In this document: piece after piece, positions 46,126 through 54,551 of the stretch
Layout of the letters: each line of letters opens with the position of its first letter
Position numbering within the stretch: position 1 is the first letter of the stretch
NCBI GenBank assembly: GCA_913057945.1
Contig: CAJXOF010000013.1
Span: forward strand, 1-64,000
DNA: 64,000 bases
Source of the DNA: an uncultured Hyphomonadaceae bacterium
GTDB taxonomy: Bacteria > Pseudomonadota > Alphaproteobacteria > Caulobacterales > Hyphomonadaceae
Reading direction: 5' to 3'
Position numbers and translations under genes: made by a program
The notes under the pieces: generated by a model
Told to the model about the DNA's origin: nothing
Database searches by the model: none
What the model saw: only the letters and a program-made list of their open reading frames with translations

Positions 46126-46815
46126 TTATTGTTTATCTGCCTGAAGGCTGGTTTTCCTGCGCGCTTTCTGGGCGAACATGGCCTGGTCGGCCAGTGCCAG
46201 CAGGCTTTCAGCGTTCTGGCCCACCTGCCACTCGACCACACCGCAGGAGGCACCGATCCGGACCCCCGGATGGGCATCATCGCCATCATTCCGTACGACC
46301 AGTTGATCGACTTCATGCGTAAGCTGCTCTGCCTTCAGTCGGCTGTCATCCACATTGGCCTGCGCCAGCACAATTCCGAATTCGTCCCCGCCTAGCCGCC
46401 CCACAATGTCGGTCTCGCGCGTATGGCGCAGCAACAGCTCTGCGATACGGATGAGCACTTCATCGCCCGCCGCATGACCGAACACGTCATTGACCTGCTT
46501 GAAATGGTCGAGGTCGATATAGATGACCGACAAGGGCGTACGAAAACGGGCCGAAAGAGCAATTTCGCGCCGGATCTCGCGCTCGAAAGCCCGCCGGTTG
46601 AACACAGGACACAGCGCATCATTGTCTGCCAGCGATACGGCCTCGTCGAGCGCCTCGCGCAGCGCGTCCACATCCTCGCGAAGCACAAGCACTTCATCAC
46701 AAAGCGCCTCGATGGCGGCGCGCGTCCGGAAATCCAGCGCAGGGAGGTCGACCCCCAGCACGTTCAGCAGGGCCAGCCGCTCAGTTGCCTTCGGAGTGTA
46801 GAAATCATCCGCCAT
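46126..46815 (-). CDS. GGDEF-domain diguanylate cyclase
   Basis: A 229-residue soluble protein. Residues about 1-70 are helical, probably a dimerising coiled coil. The GGDEF domain then has DNDALCPVFNRRAFEREI at its start, the catalytic GGDEF at 142-146 and an inhibitory I-site RETD at 133-136, five residues before GGDEF. It therefore should make c-di-GMP with product inhibition. No transmembrane or receiver domain is present. A CtrA-like site lies 10 bases upstream of the start. Confidence 0.92.
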   Translation of the reverse strand: MADDFYTPKATERLALLNVLGVDLPALDFRTRAAIEALCDEVLVLREDVDALREALDEAVSLADNDALCPVFNRRAFEREIRREIALSARFRTPLSVIYIDLDHFKQVNDVFGHAAGDEVLIRIAELLLRHTRETDIVGRLGGDEFGIVLAQANVDDSRLKAEQLTHEVDQLVVRNDGDDAHPGVRIGASCGVVEWQVGQNAESLLALADQAMFAQKARRKTSLQADKQ

Positions 46816-46824
46816 GCGGGAAGG

Positions 46825-46839
46825 TTAAGCAAATATTAC
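46825..46839. promoter_or_regulatory. CtrA-like site upstream of the GGDEF gene
   Basis: TTAA, seven bases, TTAC: one mismatch to the alphaproteobacterial CtrA consensus TTAA-N7-TTAA. It ends about 10 bp from the GGDEF start codon. Could be chance. Confidence 0.28.
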
Positions 46840-46884
46840 GCCGAGATACAGTCATTCCTGCCGCGCTGGCGGACACGCGGACAG

Positions 46885-46912
46885 TTGACGCCGCACCCCG
46901 CTTACCTATGTT
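46885..46912 (+). promoter_or_regulatory. Candidate purEK promoter
   Basis: TTGACG, a 16-base spacer and TATGTT lie 27 bases before the purE ATG in the gap between divergent genes; a sigma-70-like arrangement with few mismatches. Confidence 0.5.
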
Positions 46913-46939
46913 GCGCGCTTTCCAGCGGCGAGGCTTCCC

Positions 46940-47434
46940 ATGACGGACAGAGATTCCCCAAAGGTCGGCATCATCATGGGCAGTCAGTCGGACTGGCCGG
47001 TGATGCGTCTGGCCGCTGAAATCCTCGAGGAACTGGGTGTCCCCCATGAAACCCGCATCGTGTCCGCGCATCGCACACCCGACCGTCTGGTCGAATATGC
47101 GAAGGCTGCCCGCGGCCGGGGCCTGAAGGTCATCATTGCCGGGGCTGGCGGCGCCGCGCATCTGCCCGGCATGACCGCCTCCATGACCCCTCTGCCCGTA
47201 CTCGGCGTCCCGGTGCAGTCGCGGGCCTTGTCCGGCATGGATAGCCTGCTCTCCATCGTCCAGATGCCCAAAGGGGTTCCGGTCGGTACGCTGGCCATCG
47301 GAGAGGCCGGCGCGGCAAATGCCGGACTTCTGGCCGCGTCGATCGTCGCCCTTCAGGATCCTGCCGTTGCCGACAAGCTGGATTCGTTCCGCCAGGCCCA
47401 GACGGACAAGATCGGCGAGTCGCCCGAGGCATGA
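46940..47434 (+). CDS. purE: N5-carboxyaminoimidazole ribonucleotide mutase
   Basis: Class I PurE, which moves the carboxyl group of N5-CAIR to give CAIR in purine synthesis. The 164 residues contain [14 protein letters not shown] (phosphate-binding), [14 protein letters not shown] with the active-site His, and [11 protein letters not shown]. The stop overlaps the purK start (ATGA), giving the standard purEK pair. Confidence 0.96.
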   Translation: MTDRDSPKVGIIMGSQSDWPVMRLAAEILEELGVPHETRIVSAHRTPDRLVEYAKAARGRGLKVIIAGAGGAAHLPGMTASMTPLPVLGVPVQSRALSGMDSLLSIVQMPKGVPVGTLAIGEAGAANAGLLAASIVALQDPAVADKLDSFRQAQTDKIGESPEA

Positions 47435-48510
47435 CGATGATCGCGCCCGGTCGCACCATCGGGATACTGGGCGGCGGTCAGCTCGGCCGGATGCTGGCCA
47501 GCGCCGCGAACCAGCTTGGCTTTGATGTGCATGTCTTTTGCCCGGAAACGGATTCGCCGGCCTCGCGTGCCGCGCGCAAGACATGGATGGCCGACTATCT
47601 CGATGCCGACGCGCTGCGTGAGTTCGCCAATTCCTGCGATGTTGTCACGCTGGAATTCGAGAACATTCCGGTCGGAGCCACGGACATCATCACCGCCTGC
47701 GGCGTGCCGCTGCATCCGGGCCCCAAGGCGCTCGCCATTTCGCAGGACCGCGCCGAGGAGAAAGCTTTCCTCAATAACATCGACATCCCGACGGCCCCTT
47801 ATGAAGTGATTGAGTCGGCGAGCGATATTCCGCACGCGCTGGAGCGTGTCGGCGGAACCGGCGTGCTGAAGACCCGGCGTGACGGATATGACGGCAAGGG
47901 CCAGTCCTGGATTCGCGCGCCCGGTGAGGCCGAGGCGGCATGGTCCGCCATTGGCGAAGCCCCCGCTGTGCTGGAAGCAGCCATCCCGTTCGAGTGTGAA
48001 ATTTCAGTCATTGTCGCCCGTTCCAGCACGGGGGAAACTCTGAGCTGGGCCCCGCCCCGCAATGTGCATGAAGACGGCATTCTGGCCCGGTCAATTGTGC
48101 CATCCGGCCTCAACAAGGTCGTAGAGACCGAGGCCCGCGAAAAAGCCATGAAGCTGGTCGGCGCCCTCGACTATGTCGGCGTCCTTGCCCTTGAATTCTT
48201 TGTGCTTTCGGACGGAACGCTTCTGGCTAACGAGTTCGCCCCAAGGGTTCACAATTCCGGACACTGGACACCCGAAGCGTGCCAGACAGGCCAGTTCGAA
48301 CAACACATCCGCGCCATCTGCGGCTGGCCCCTGGGCGACACCCGCCGCCTCTATGATGCAGAGATGCGGAACCTGATCGGCGATGCGGGGATTGTTGACC
48401 CAGCCAAGCTGAACGCCGATGAGACTCTGACCCTGTATGGCAAGAGAGATGCCCGCCCCGGCCGCAAGATGGGACACATCACGCGGCGGGTCGCGCCCCG
48501 AAAGGACTGA
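47431..48510 (+). CDS. purK: 5-(carboxyamino)imidazole ribonucleotide synthase
   Basis: ATP-grasp enzyme that carboxylates AIR with bicarbonate to N5-CAIR, the substrate of PurE. The 359 residues start [17 protein letters not shown], typical of Pur[16 protein letters not shown] (ATP loop) and [16 protein letters not shown] complete the active site. Overlaps purE by 4 bases; a creatininase gene follows after 4 bases. Confidence 0.96.
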   Translation: MTMIAPGRTIGILGGGQLGRMLASAANQLGFDVHVFCPETDSPASRAARKTWMADYLDADALREFANSCDVVTLEFENIPVGATDIITACGVPLHPGPKALAISQDRAEEKAFLNNIDIPTAPYEVIESASDIPHALERVGGTGVLKTRRDGYDGKGQSWIRAPGEAEAAWSAIGEAPAVLEAAIPFECEISVIVARSSTGETLSWAPPRNVHEDGILARSIVPSGLNKVVETEAREKAMKLVGALDYVGVLALEFFVLSDGTLLANEFAPRVHNSGHWTPEACQTGQFEQHIRAICGWPLGDTRRLYDAEMRNLIGDAGIVDPAKLNADETLTLYGKRDARPGRKMGHITRRVAPRKD

Positions 48511-48514
48511 TCGC

Positions 48515-49279
48515 ATGCTGCTTCCCGTTTCGACCTGGACCGACATCGAAACCTGGCTGAAGACGTCCAAGACCATTGTTGTCCCGATCGGCTCCATGGA
48601 GCAGCACGGGCCGAACGGCTTCATCGGGACGGACGCGCTGTGCCCCGAAATCATTGCCCGAGAGGCTGAAAAGCTTGCGCCGGACGACATGCTGGTCGGC
48701 CCGACCTTCAGCGTCGGCTGCGCCCAGCATCATCTCGGCTTTCCCGGCACGATCACGCTGCGCCCCTCGACCATGATCGCTGCGATGGCGGACTGGACCG
48801 AAAGCCTCATGCGGCACGGCTTTGAACGCATCTACTGGCTCAACGGGCATGGTGGGAACATCGCCACGATCGAGGCCGCCTTTTCCGAAATCCATGCCCG
48901 GCGCAGCTTTGACCCGCGCGGCGAAGACAATCGCCACGGCCTGACTCTGAAACGCCGCGACTGGTGGGACTTCAAATCCGTCATGTCGCTATGCAACCAG
49001 CTCTACCCGGTCGGTCATGGCAGCCACGCAACCGCGTCAGAAGTATCGGTCACCTATTTCGGTTACCCCGACCATGCCCGCACAGATGTGGAAATGACGC
49101 CCAAAATTGCCCCGATCGGCAAGATTGGCGATGCCGTGCAATACCGCCGGGACTTCCCGGACGGACGCATCGGGTCGGATCCCACACAATCGAATGTGGA
49201 GGATGGCGGAAAGATCGTGGCAGCCGCCGCGCAGGCGGTGCTGGATGAGGTACGGCGCTTCTCTGCTCAGCAGGGTTGA
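48515..49279 (+). CDS. Creatininase family amidohydrolase
   Basis: A 254-residue metal-dependent amidohydrolase of the creatininase/FAPy-deformylase family. Metal ligands fit Glu29 and His31 (GSMEQHGPN), Asp40 and the LNGHGGN loop near 109-115, with a late Glu in TASEVSVTY. The actual substrate (creatinine, a mycofactocin-like peptide, or a pterin/flavin intermediate) is not evident. It follows purK after 4 bases, so it is probably part of the purEK transcript. Confidence 0.88.
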   Translation: MLLPVSTWTDIETWLKTSKTIVVPIGSMEQHGPNGFIGTDALCPEIIAREAEKLAPDDMLVGPTFSVGCAQHHLGFPGTITLRPSTMIAAMADWTESLMRHGFERIYWLNGHGGNIATIEAAFSEIHARRSFDPRGEDNRHGLTLKRRDWWDFKSVMSLCNQLYPVGHGSHATASEVSVTYFGYPDHARTDVEMTPKIAPIGKIGDAVQYRRDFPDGRIGSDPTQSNVEDGGKIVAAAAQAVLDEVRRFSAQQG

Positions 49280-49355
49280 TCTTATTCTAGGCCACTGGCC
49301 AGACTCGCTTAACAACGCTATCACGAGGCTCCCGGGAAAGGACCTGTCGCGAAGA

Positions 49356-50087
49356 ATGCTGGACATTCAGAAGCTGGAAAAATCCTTTGGTGAAAAGCGG
49401 GCCGTGCAGGGCCTCTCCTTCACCGTAGAGAAGGGAACCGTGCTCGGTTTTCTCGGCCCGAACGGGGCGGGGAAGTCGACCACGATGCGCATGATTGCGG
49501 GTGTGCTGGAGCCGGATTCCGGCGATGCCACAATTGACGGCAAGTCGATTGTCTCGGCCCGGCGCGACGCGCAGGCCGCGCTCGGCTATCTGCCGGAGGG
49601 CGCCCCCCTTTATGACGATATGACCCCTCCGGAATTTCTCGCCTTCATGGCCGCGGCTCGGTCCCTGCCACGCTCCCAGCGCAAGCCCGCCATTGAGCGC
49701 GCCATTGCAGATTCGCGGATTTCCACCGTCTGCTCCCAGAGGATTGGGTCGCTCTCCAAGGGCTACCGCCGCCGCGTCGGCCTTGCGGGCGCGATCCTGC
49801 ATGATCCCCCCGTCCTGGTGCTGGATGAACCGACCGACGGCCTCGACCCCAACCAGAAACGCGCCGTGCGCGCCTTGATCGCCCGCATGGCGCCACGCAA
49901 GGCAATTGTGATCTCGACCCATACGCTGACGGAAGTGCCGGCCATGTGCACGCGCGCTATTGTCGTGGACCGAGGCCGGATCGTGGCCGACGAAACGCCT
50001 GAAGGCCTTTTGAAACTGTCCGCAGACGGCACGTTGGAGAACGCCTTCACGCGACTGACAGACCAGGCGGAGGCCGAATCCGCATGA
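49356..50087 (+). CDS. ABC transporter ATP-binding protein (GldA-like)
   Basis: A 243-residue ABC ATPase. Walker A GPNGAGKST is at 34-42, a divergent signature LSKGYRRRVGLAGA replaces LSGGQ, and Walker B is VLVLDEPTDGLDP. It belongs to the group found with GldF/GldG-type partners. It forms a four-gene unit with the next permease, GldG-like and DUF4340 genes, all with 4-base or near-zero overlaps. Substrate unknown. Confidence 0.9.
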   Translation: MLDIQKLEKSFGEKRAVQGLSFTVEKGTVLGFLGPNGAGKSTTMRMIAGVLEPDSGDATIDGKSIVSARRDAQAALGYLPEGAPLYDDMTPPEFLAFMAAARSLPRSQRKPAIERAIADSRISTVCSQRIGSLSKGYRRRVGLAGAILHDPPVLVLDEPTDGLDPNQKRAVRALIARMAPRKAIVISTHTLTEVPAMCTRAIVVDRGRIVADETPEGLLKLSADGTLENAFTRLTDQAEAESA

Positions 50088-50839
50088 ACCGGTTCCGCCA
50101 GCAATTTGACAGCTTCCTGCCGACTTTCCGGCGTGAACTCGGCGCCTATTTCGCGACGCCGATGGCGTATGTCTTTCTTGCCGTGTTCCTGCTCTCCATC
50201 GGTATGTTCACATGGGAGGCTGCTCGCTTCTTTGATACGGGCACGGCCGACCTGTCCCCCTTCTTCGTCTGGCACCCCTGGATCTACATGATCTTCCTGC
50301 CGGCACTCGCCATGCGGCTCTGGGCAGATGAGACGAGCGCGGGGACAGATGAGCTGCTCCTGTCGCTGCCGCTGGGTATGCCGGGACTGGTACTTGGGAA
50401 ACTGTGTGCCGCCTGGACCGTCGCAGCCGTCGGACTGGTCCTGACGCTGCCCATGTGGATCACGGTCAATTATCTTGGCAATCCCGATAACGCCGCCATC
50501 GCTCTGACCTATTTTGTCAGCCTCCTGATGGCTGGCTCCTACCTTTCGATTGGCGCCGCAATCTCCGCCCTCACCCGCAGTCAGGTCACCGCCTTCGTCA
50601 TCAGCGTGGTCGTCGCCTTTGTATTCACCGCCGCTGGCTGGCCGCTCGTCCTGTCCGGCGTGAAAAACCTGTTCGGCGCTGGCCTGGCCGACCTTGTCGC
50701 GCAATTTTCCTTCCTGTCGCATTTCGAGGCGGCCCAGCGCGGCGTACTGGAATTGCGCGCCGTCCTGTTCTTCGTCGGGTTCATGACGCTCTGGACAATC
50801 CTCAATGGCCTCTGGGCCTCGCGTCAGAGGCTGGGCTGA
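50084..50839 (+). CDS. ABC-2 type permease (GldF-like)
   Basis: A 251-residue inner-membrane protein with about six helices. FRRELGAYFATPMAYVFLAV at the N-terminus and WADETSAGTDELLLSLPL in the first cytoplasmic loop are typical of GldF-type ABC-2 permeases. It starts inside the ATPase stop codon (ATGA) and ends one base before the GldG-like start, so the three form one coupled unit. Confidence 0.9.
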   Translation: MNRFRQQFDSFLPTFRRELGAYFATPMAYVFLAVFLLSIGMFTWEAARFFDTGTADLSPFFVWHPWIYMIFLPALAMRLWADETSAGTDELLLSLPLGMPGLVLGKLCAAWTVAAVGLVLTLPMWITVNYLGNPDNAAIALTYFVSLLMAGSYLSIGAAISALTRSQVTAFVISVVVAFVFTAAGWPLVLSGVKNLFGAGLADLVAQFSFLSHFEAAQRGVLELRAVLFFVGFMTLWTILNGLWASRQRLG

Positions 50840-50840
50840 A

Positions 50841-52733
50841 ATGAAGGCGAAACACTACCTCATCACCGCCACGGCGCTGACCGGGATCATCTTCGTCTCG
50901 GCGAACCTTCTGGTGCAGAACGTCTTTACCGGCGCGCGGATCGATTTTACCGAGAACAATCTTTACACGCTGTCAGATGCCACGAAGACGACGCTGAAGA
51001 CGGTGGCAGAACCCGTCGACATTACCTTCGTCTATACGCGCAGCACCGGACAGGACTTTCCGGCCATCCGCGCCTATGCGGCGCGCGTTCGGGAATTGCT
51101 TCACGTGTATGAAAGCCAGTCCGGCGGGAAAATCCAGGTCACGGAAATCGATCCTGTCCCCTTCTCGCCCGCCGAGGACCAGGCGCTTGCCGCCGGCATT
51201 ACGGCCGTCGACACGAATGGCAGCGACCCGCTCTATTTCGGCATCATCGGCCGCAACTCCATAGACGACCAGCGGGTCGTTCCCTTCCTCGCGCCCGAAC
51301 GGGAAGTGACTCTGGAATACGATCTGACGCGCATGGTGGCCCGGCTGGACGATCCGGACCCGCCACGGGTCGGTATCCTGTCCTCCCTGCCCGGCCTGAC
51401 CGCGCCAGGCGGCGAGGGTGGCTACACGCTCCTGCGCGACATTCACAAATCCTTTGACGTCGAGCCGATTGCGGAAACATTCCAATCCTTGCCGGAAGAC
51501 CTGGATGTGTTGCTTGTGGCCCAGCCACCGCTCCTCTCCCCGCGCCAGGAATGGCTGATCGACCAATTTGTCCTGCGCAAAGGGCGCGCCGTATTCCTTG
51601 TCGACCCTGCGGCCAAGACCGTGGCGAGTACCGGCCCGTTCGACATGAGTGATGCCGAGACAGCCTCTTCCCTGATGGCGCTCGGCGAGGCATGGGGCGT
51701 TACCCTGTCCGAAGATGCGGTCGCCGACGCGGCCAGCGCCCTGCCCGTTCCGGTCGATACCGGCGGCGGACGTATTGAGGAACTTGCGCATCCGCTGTTC
51801 CTCGGCATTCCGGCGGGAGACATGAATCAGGACGATCTGATCACGGCCGATCTGAGCCGCACCGTCAATTTCGGTGCGCCCGGCGCCCTCACGGCAGAGA
51901 ACCTCGCCGACGGTGCCGAACTGACGCCCCTGCTGACCACCGGCCCCAGCCCGTCCTTCATTGATGCCACTGAGGCGGTAACGGACATGACGCCTCAGCA
52001 GGTCTTGCGCCAATACCAGACCGAACCAGCGCCCTTGGCGCTTGCCGCACGCCTGTCCGGCCACCTGACGACGGCGTTCCCGCAAGGCGCACCTGCCTTT
52101 GACGAGCCATCCGACCCGATGCTGGCAGAGATCGCCCGCGCAGAGGCAGCCAGCGCCCTGCCCCACATTTCGGAAAGTGAGACCGAGGCTCAAATTGTCC
52201 TCATTGCGGATGTCGATTTCATTGCGGATGAATTCTACATCATCCCGAACGAACAGATCGTCGTGGCGGACAATGGCGCCCTGGTTCTCAACGCCCTCGA
52301 CGCGCTCGCAGGTGGCGGAGAACTCTCGCGGCTCCGGTCCCGCGCGCCGAGCCTGCGCCGGATGGAACGCATCGACCGTATGCGAGAGAATGCCGAGGCC
52401 ATCTATTTCCGTCAGCAGGCCGCGCTTCAGGACAACCTCCAAACCGCCCAGGCGCGACTCGAGGAATTGCAGGCCATTGGCGCGGCCGACGGGTTTTTCT
52501 CCGGCGATCTCGAAGCCGATCTGACCGAGTCTGAGCGCACCGAATTGCTCGATTTGCGCCAGCGGATCGTGGATTTGCGCGCCCAGCTGCGGGAGATTGA
52601 ACGCAATTACCGCCGCGACATCGACAGCCTCGAAGGCACGCTCAAGGCCATCAATATCTGGGGTGGCCCCTTCCTTGTCTGCCTGATCGGCCTGTTTGTC
52701 TGGTATCGCCAGAAGCGGAAGGAAGCCGCATGA
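50841..52733 (+). CDS. GldG-family ABC transporter auxiliary protein
   Basis: A 630-residue protein with an N-terminal membrane helix (about 5-25) and a large periplasmic part with an ABC_transp_aux/GldG domain (LYTLSDATKTTLKTVAEPVD, YESQSGGKIQVTEIDPV). A coiled-coil stretch (about 520-600) precedes the final helix GGPFLVCLIGLFVWY. It accompanies the GldA/GldF-like pair. In Bacteroidetes the GldAFG set is tied to gliding; here no gliding genes are seen, so an envelope-maintenance or export role is more likely. Confidence 0.88.
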   Translation: MKAKHYLITATALTGIIFVSANLLVQNVFTGARIDFTENNLYTLSDATKTTLKTVAEPVDITFVYTRSTGQDFPAIRAYAARVRELLHVYESQSGGKIQVTEIDPVPFSPAEDQALAAGITAVDTNGSDPLYFGIIGRNSIDDQRVVPFLAPEREVTLEYDLTRMVARLDDPDPPRVGILSSLPGLTAPGGEGGYTLLRDIHKSFDVEPIAETFQSLPEDLDVLLVAQPPLLSPRQEWLIDQFVLRKGRAVFLVDPAAKTVASTGPFDMSDAETASSLMALGEAWGVTLSEDAVADAASALPVPVDTGGGRIEELAHPLFLGIPAGDMNQDDLITADLSRTVNFGAPGALTAENLADGAELTPLLTTGPSPSFIDATEAVTDMTPQQVLRQYQTEPAPLALAARLSGHLTTAFPQGAPAFDEPSDPMLAEIARAEAASALPHISESETEAQIVLIADVDFIADEFYIIPNEQIVVADNGALVLNALDALAGGGELSRLRSRAPSLRRMERIDRMRENAEAIYFRQQAALQDNLQTAQARLEELQAIGAADGFFSGDLEADLTESERTELLDLRQRIVDLRAQLREIERNYRRDIDSLEGTLKAINIWGGPFLVCLIGLFVWYRQKRKEAA

Positions 52734-53782
52734 GCGACATCCGTACAGAGCAGCGCACCCGCCGCCTCCAGATCATGGGCGGCATCGCGGCCAGCCTGGT
52801 CGTGCTGACCCTGATTGCCTACAGTTTCGACGGCCCATCGGTTCGCTCCTCCGAACGTGACGGCCAACCCGTCATTCCGGGATTCGCCGCCATTCGCGCC
52901 GATGCCAGCGAAATACGGGTCACCCTGTCGGATGAGGCCTATACGCTTGTCAACACGCAGGATGGCTGGAAAATGGGCGATGAGACGGGCTATCCGATCC
53001 GCCCTGACCGGCTTGCAGAGCTTGCGACCGGGCTTGAAGGCCTGAGTTGGGGCGAAGGCCGCACGCGCGACCCTGACAAGCTGAACCGGATCGGCCTAGG
53101 TGATCCGCGCGACGGCGGCACCGGCGCACTGGTCGAGATCGTTGACGATGAAGGCGAGATTACCGCCGCCCTGATCACCGGGCGCAAGGACAGTCATGTC
53201 TATGGCCGCCTTCCGGACCAGGAACAGGCCTTCCAGGTCAAGGGTGAACTCCCGCCCTTCTACAATCATGTAGCGTGGCTCGATTTCGACATTCTGGACA
53301 TCAACTCCGATGCGATTTCCGCTGTGCGCATTTTCGATTCCATGGGCGAAAGCCTCTATCTTCAGCGCTCTGTCGGATCGAGTGACCGCAGCTTCGTGCC
53401 CGGTCCGCCCTTCCAGGATTTCCGGCTGGTCAGCCGCCTGGCCGCTTCAACGCCTGCGCTTGCCCTGACCCGTTTCGCCCCGATTGGCGTGAAGTCCTCC
53501 AGCGAACTCCAGACGCAGCCCGTGGCGCGCCACATCACGGAGACGCATGACGGACTGGAAGTTGAGGTGCGGGCATTCCGCGAACCCGATGGCTATTTCG
53601 TCACAATACGGGCCATTGAGGCGGGCGAAGGCGCCCATCGCGGCAGCACGATCAATGACAAGGCCGAAGGCTGGGCGTTCGAACTGGCAGAATATGACTG
53701 GAACGAGTTTACACCGCGTGTCTCCGCCATTGTGCGGCCGCCGGTCATGGTGTTTGAATCGGGCCAGCCCGCCCAGCCCTGA
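52730..53782 (+). CDS. DUF4340 domain protein
   Basis: A 350-residue protein with one N-terminal membrane helix (about 14-30) and a periplasmic DUF4340 region with repeated beta units (YTLVNTQDGWKMGDETGYPI, HVYGRLPDQEQAFQVKGEL). DUF4340 proteins commonly end GldAFG-like operons in proteobacteria and cyanobacteria; their function is not established. It overlaps the GldG-like stop by 4 bases (ATGA). Confidence 0.88.
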   Translation: MSDIRTEQRTRRLQIMGGIAASLVVLTLIAYSFDGPSVRSSERDGQPVIPGFAAIRADASEIRVTLSDEAYTLVNTQDGWKMGDETGYPIRPDRLAELATGLEGLSWGEGRTRDPDKLNRIGLGDPRDGGTGALVEIVDDEGEITAALITGRKDSHVYGRLPDQEQAFQVKGELPPFYNHVAWLDFDILDINSDAISAVRIFDSMGESLYLQRSVGSSDRSFVPGPPFQDFRLVSRLAASTPALALTRFAPIGVKSSSELQTQPVARHITETHDGLEVEVRAFREPDGYFVTIRAIEAGEGAHRGSTINDKAEGWAFELAEYDWNEFTPRVSAIVRPPVMVFESGQPAQP

Positions 53783-53792
53783 TCAGGGCTGG
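53773..53792. repeat. 20-bp perfect palindrome over two convergent stop codons
   Basis: CCAGCCCTGATCAGGGCTGG is its own reverse complement and contains both the TGA of the DUF4340 gene and the TGA of the convergent DUF1223 gene. As RNA it can form a short hairpin on either strand and may help bidirectional termination. Confidence 0.6.
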
Positions 53793-54433
53793 ATCACCAT
53801 CGTTTCCAGAACAGGGCCGAAGCCGGCCTCCTGGACAATGATGGCGCAGCCGGACTCGCACTGCGGGACGCTGAGTTCGACCGGATTACCAAGCCACGGG
53901 CCGAGCGCGGAGACACGCGTCACCGGATGCAGCATGTCGGTCGTATTGGCATCGCCGGACAGATAATCGACCAACCAGATATCTGCGAGATCCGGCACGC
54001 GGCCTGACAGGCGGATCTTGTCGCCGGTGCGGACCAGTTTCACATCAAACTCCGGCTGCCCGTGAATCCTCTCGAGCGCGCGTTCGACATAGTGGCGCTT
54101 GTTGCCGGCGCATTGCTCCTGTCCGTTATAGACAGTCTGCGGTGTGTAGGGTCCGCGCAGACGGAAGCGATCCGTATAGCCGCGCTGGCGGTCCTTGGAC
54201 TCGGTTAGCGCCATCGGATCCTTGTCGCCGAGATAGTCCCAGTAATCGACCGACCAGGTCAGCACGAGCAGGTCGTCCCGCTCGGCATCGACGGCTTTCA
54301 GCGTGCGATGTGCCTTGGGGCACGCACGGCAATTCTGCGACGCAAACAGCTCGACCAGCACGGGCCCATCGGCCAATGCAGGAGGCGCCATGACACCCAC
54401 GGCGATCAGGAAGGAAAACAGAATTCGCGTCAT
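53783..54433 (-). CDS. DUF1223 thioredoxin-like exported protein
   Basis: A 216-residue protein with a signal peptide (1-21, cleavage after ALA). The DUF1223 domain begins with VLVELFASQNCRACPKA and a CxxC pair Cys35/Cys38 in a thioredoxin-like fold, then WSVDYWDYLGDKDPMA. It is probably periplasmic. A redox role is suggested by the CxxC but not proven. It is downstream of acnA on the same strand, behind the acnA terminator. Confidence 0.88.
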   Translation of the reverse strand: MTRILFSFLIAVGVMAPPALADGPVLVELFASQNCRACPKAHRTLKAVDAERDDLLVLTWSVDYWDYLGDKDPMALTESKDRQRGYTDRFRLRGPYTPQTVYNGQEQCAGNKRHYVERALERIHGQPEFDVKLVRTGDKIRLSGRVPDLADIWLVDYLSGDANTTDMLHPVTRVSALGPWLGNPVELSVPQCESGCAIIVQEAGFGPVLETMVIQP

Positions 54434-54495
54434 TTCAGTCCCAGTTTATAGGGCCAACTCCATGTCCGTGACAGTCACAGGGATGTGAGGGCTGT

Positions 54496-54528
54496 AAAAA
54501 AGCCCCCACAGCACGCTGCGGGGGCTTT
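54496..54528 (-). terminator. Rho-independent terminator of acnA
   Basis: On the minus strand AAAGCCCCCGCAG pairs with CTGTGGGGGCTTT (one G-T wobble) over a CGTG loop, followed by a run of T, 24 bases after the aconitase stop. Confidence 0.9.
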
Positions 54529-54551
54529 CTTGTCAGGCGTCGCGCGGCAGA

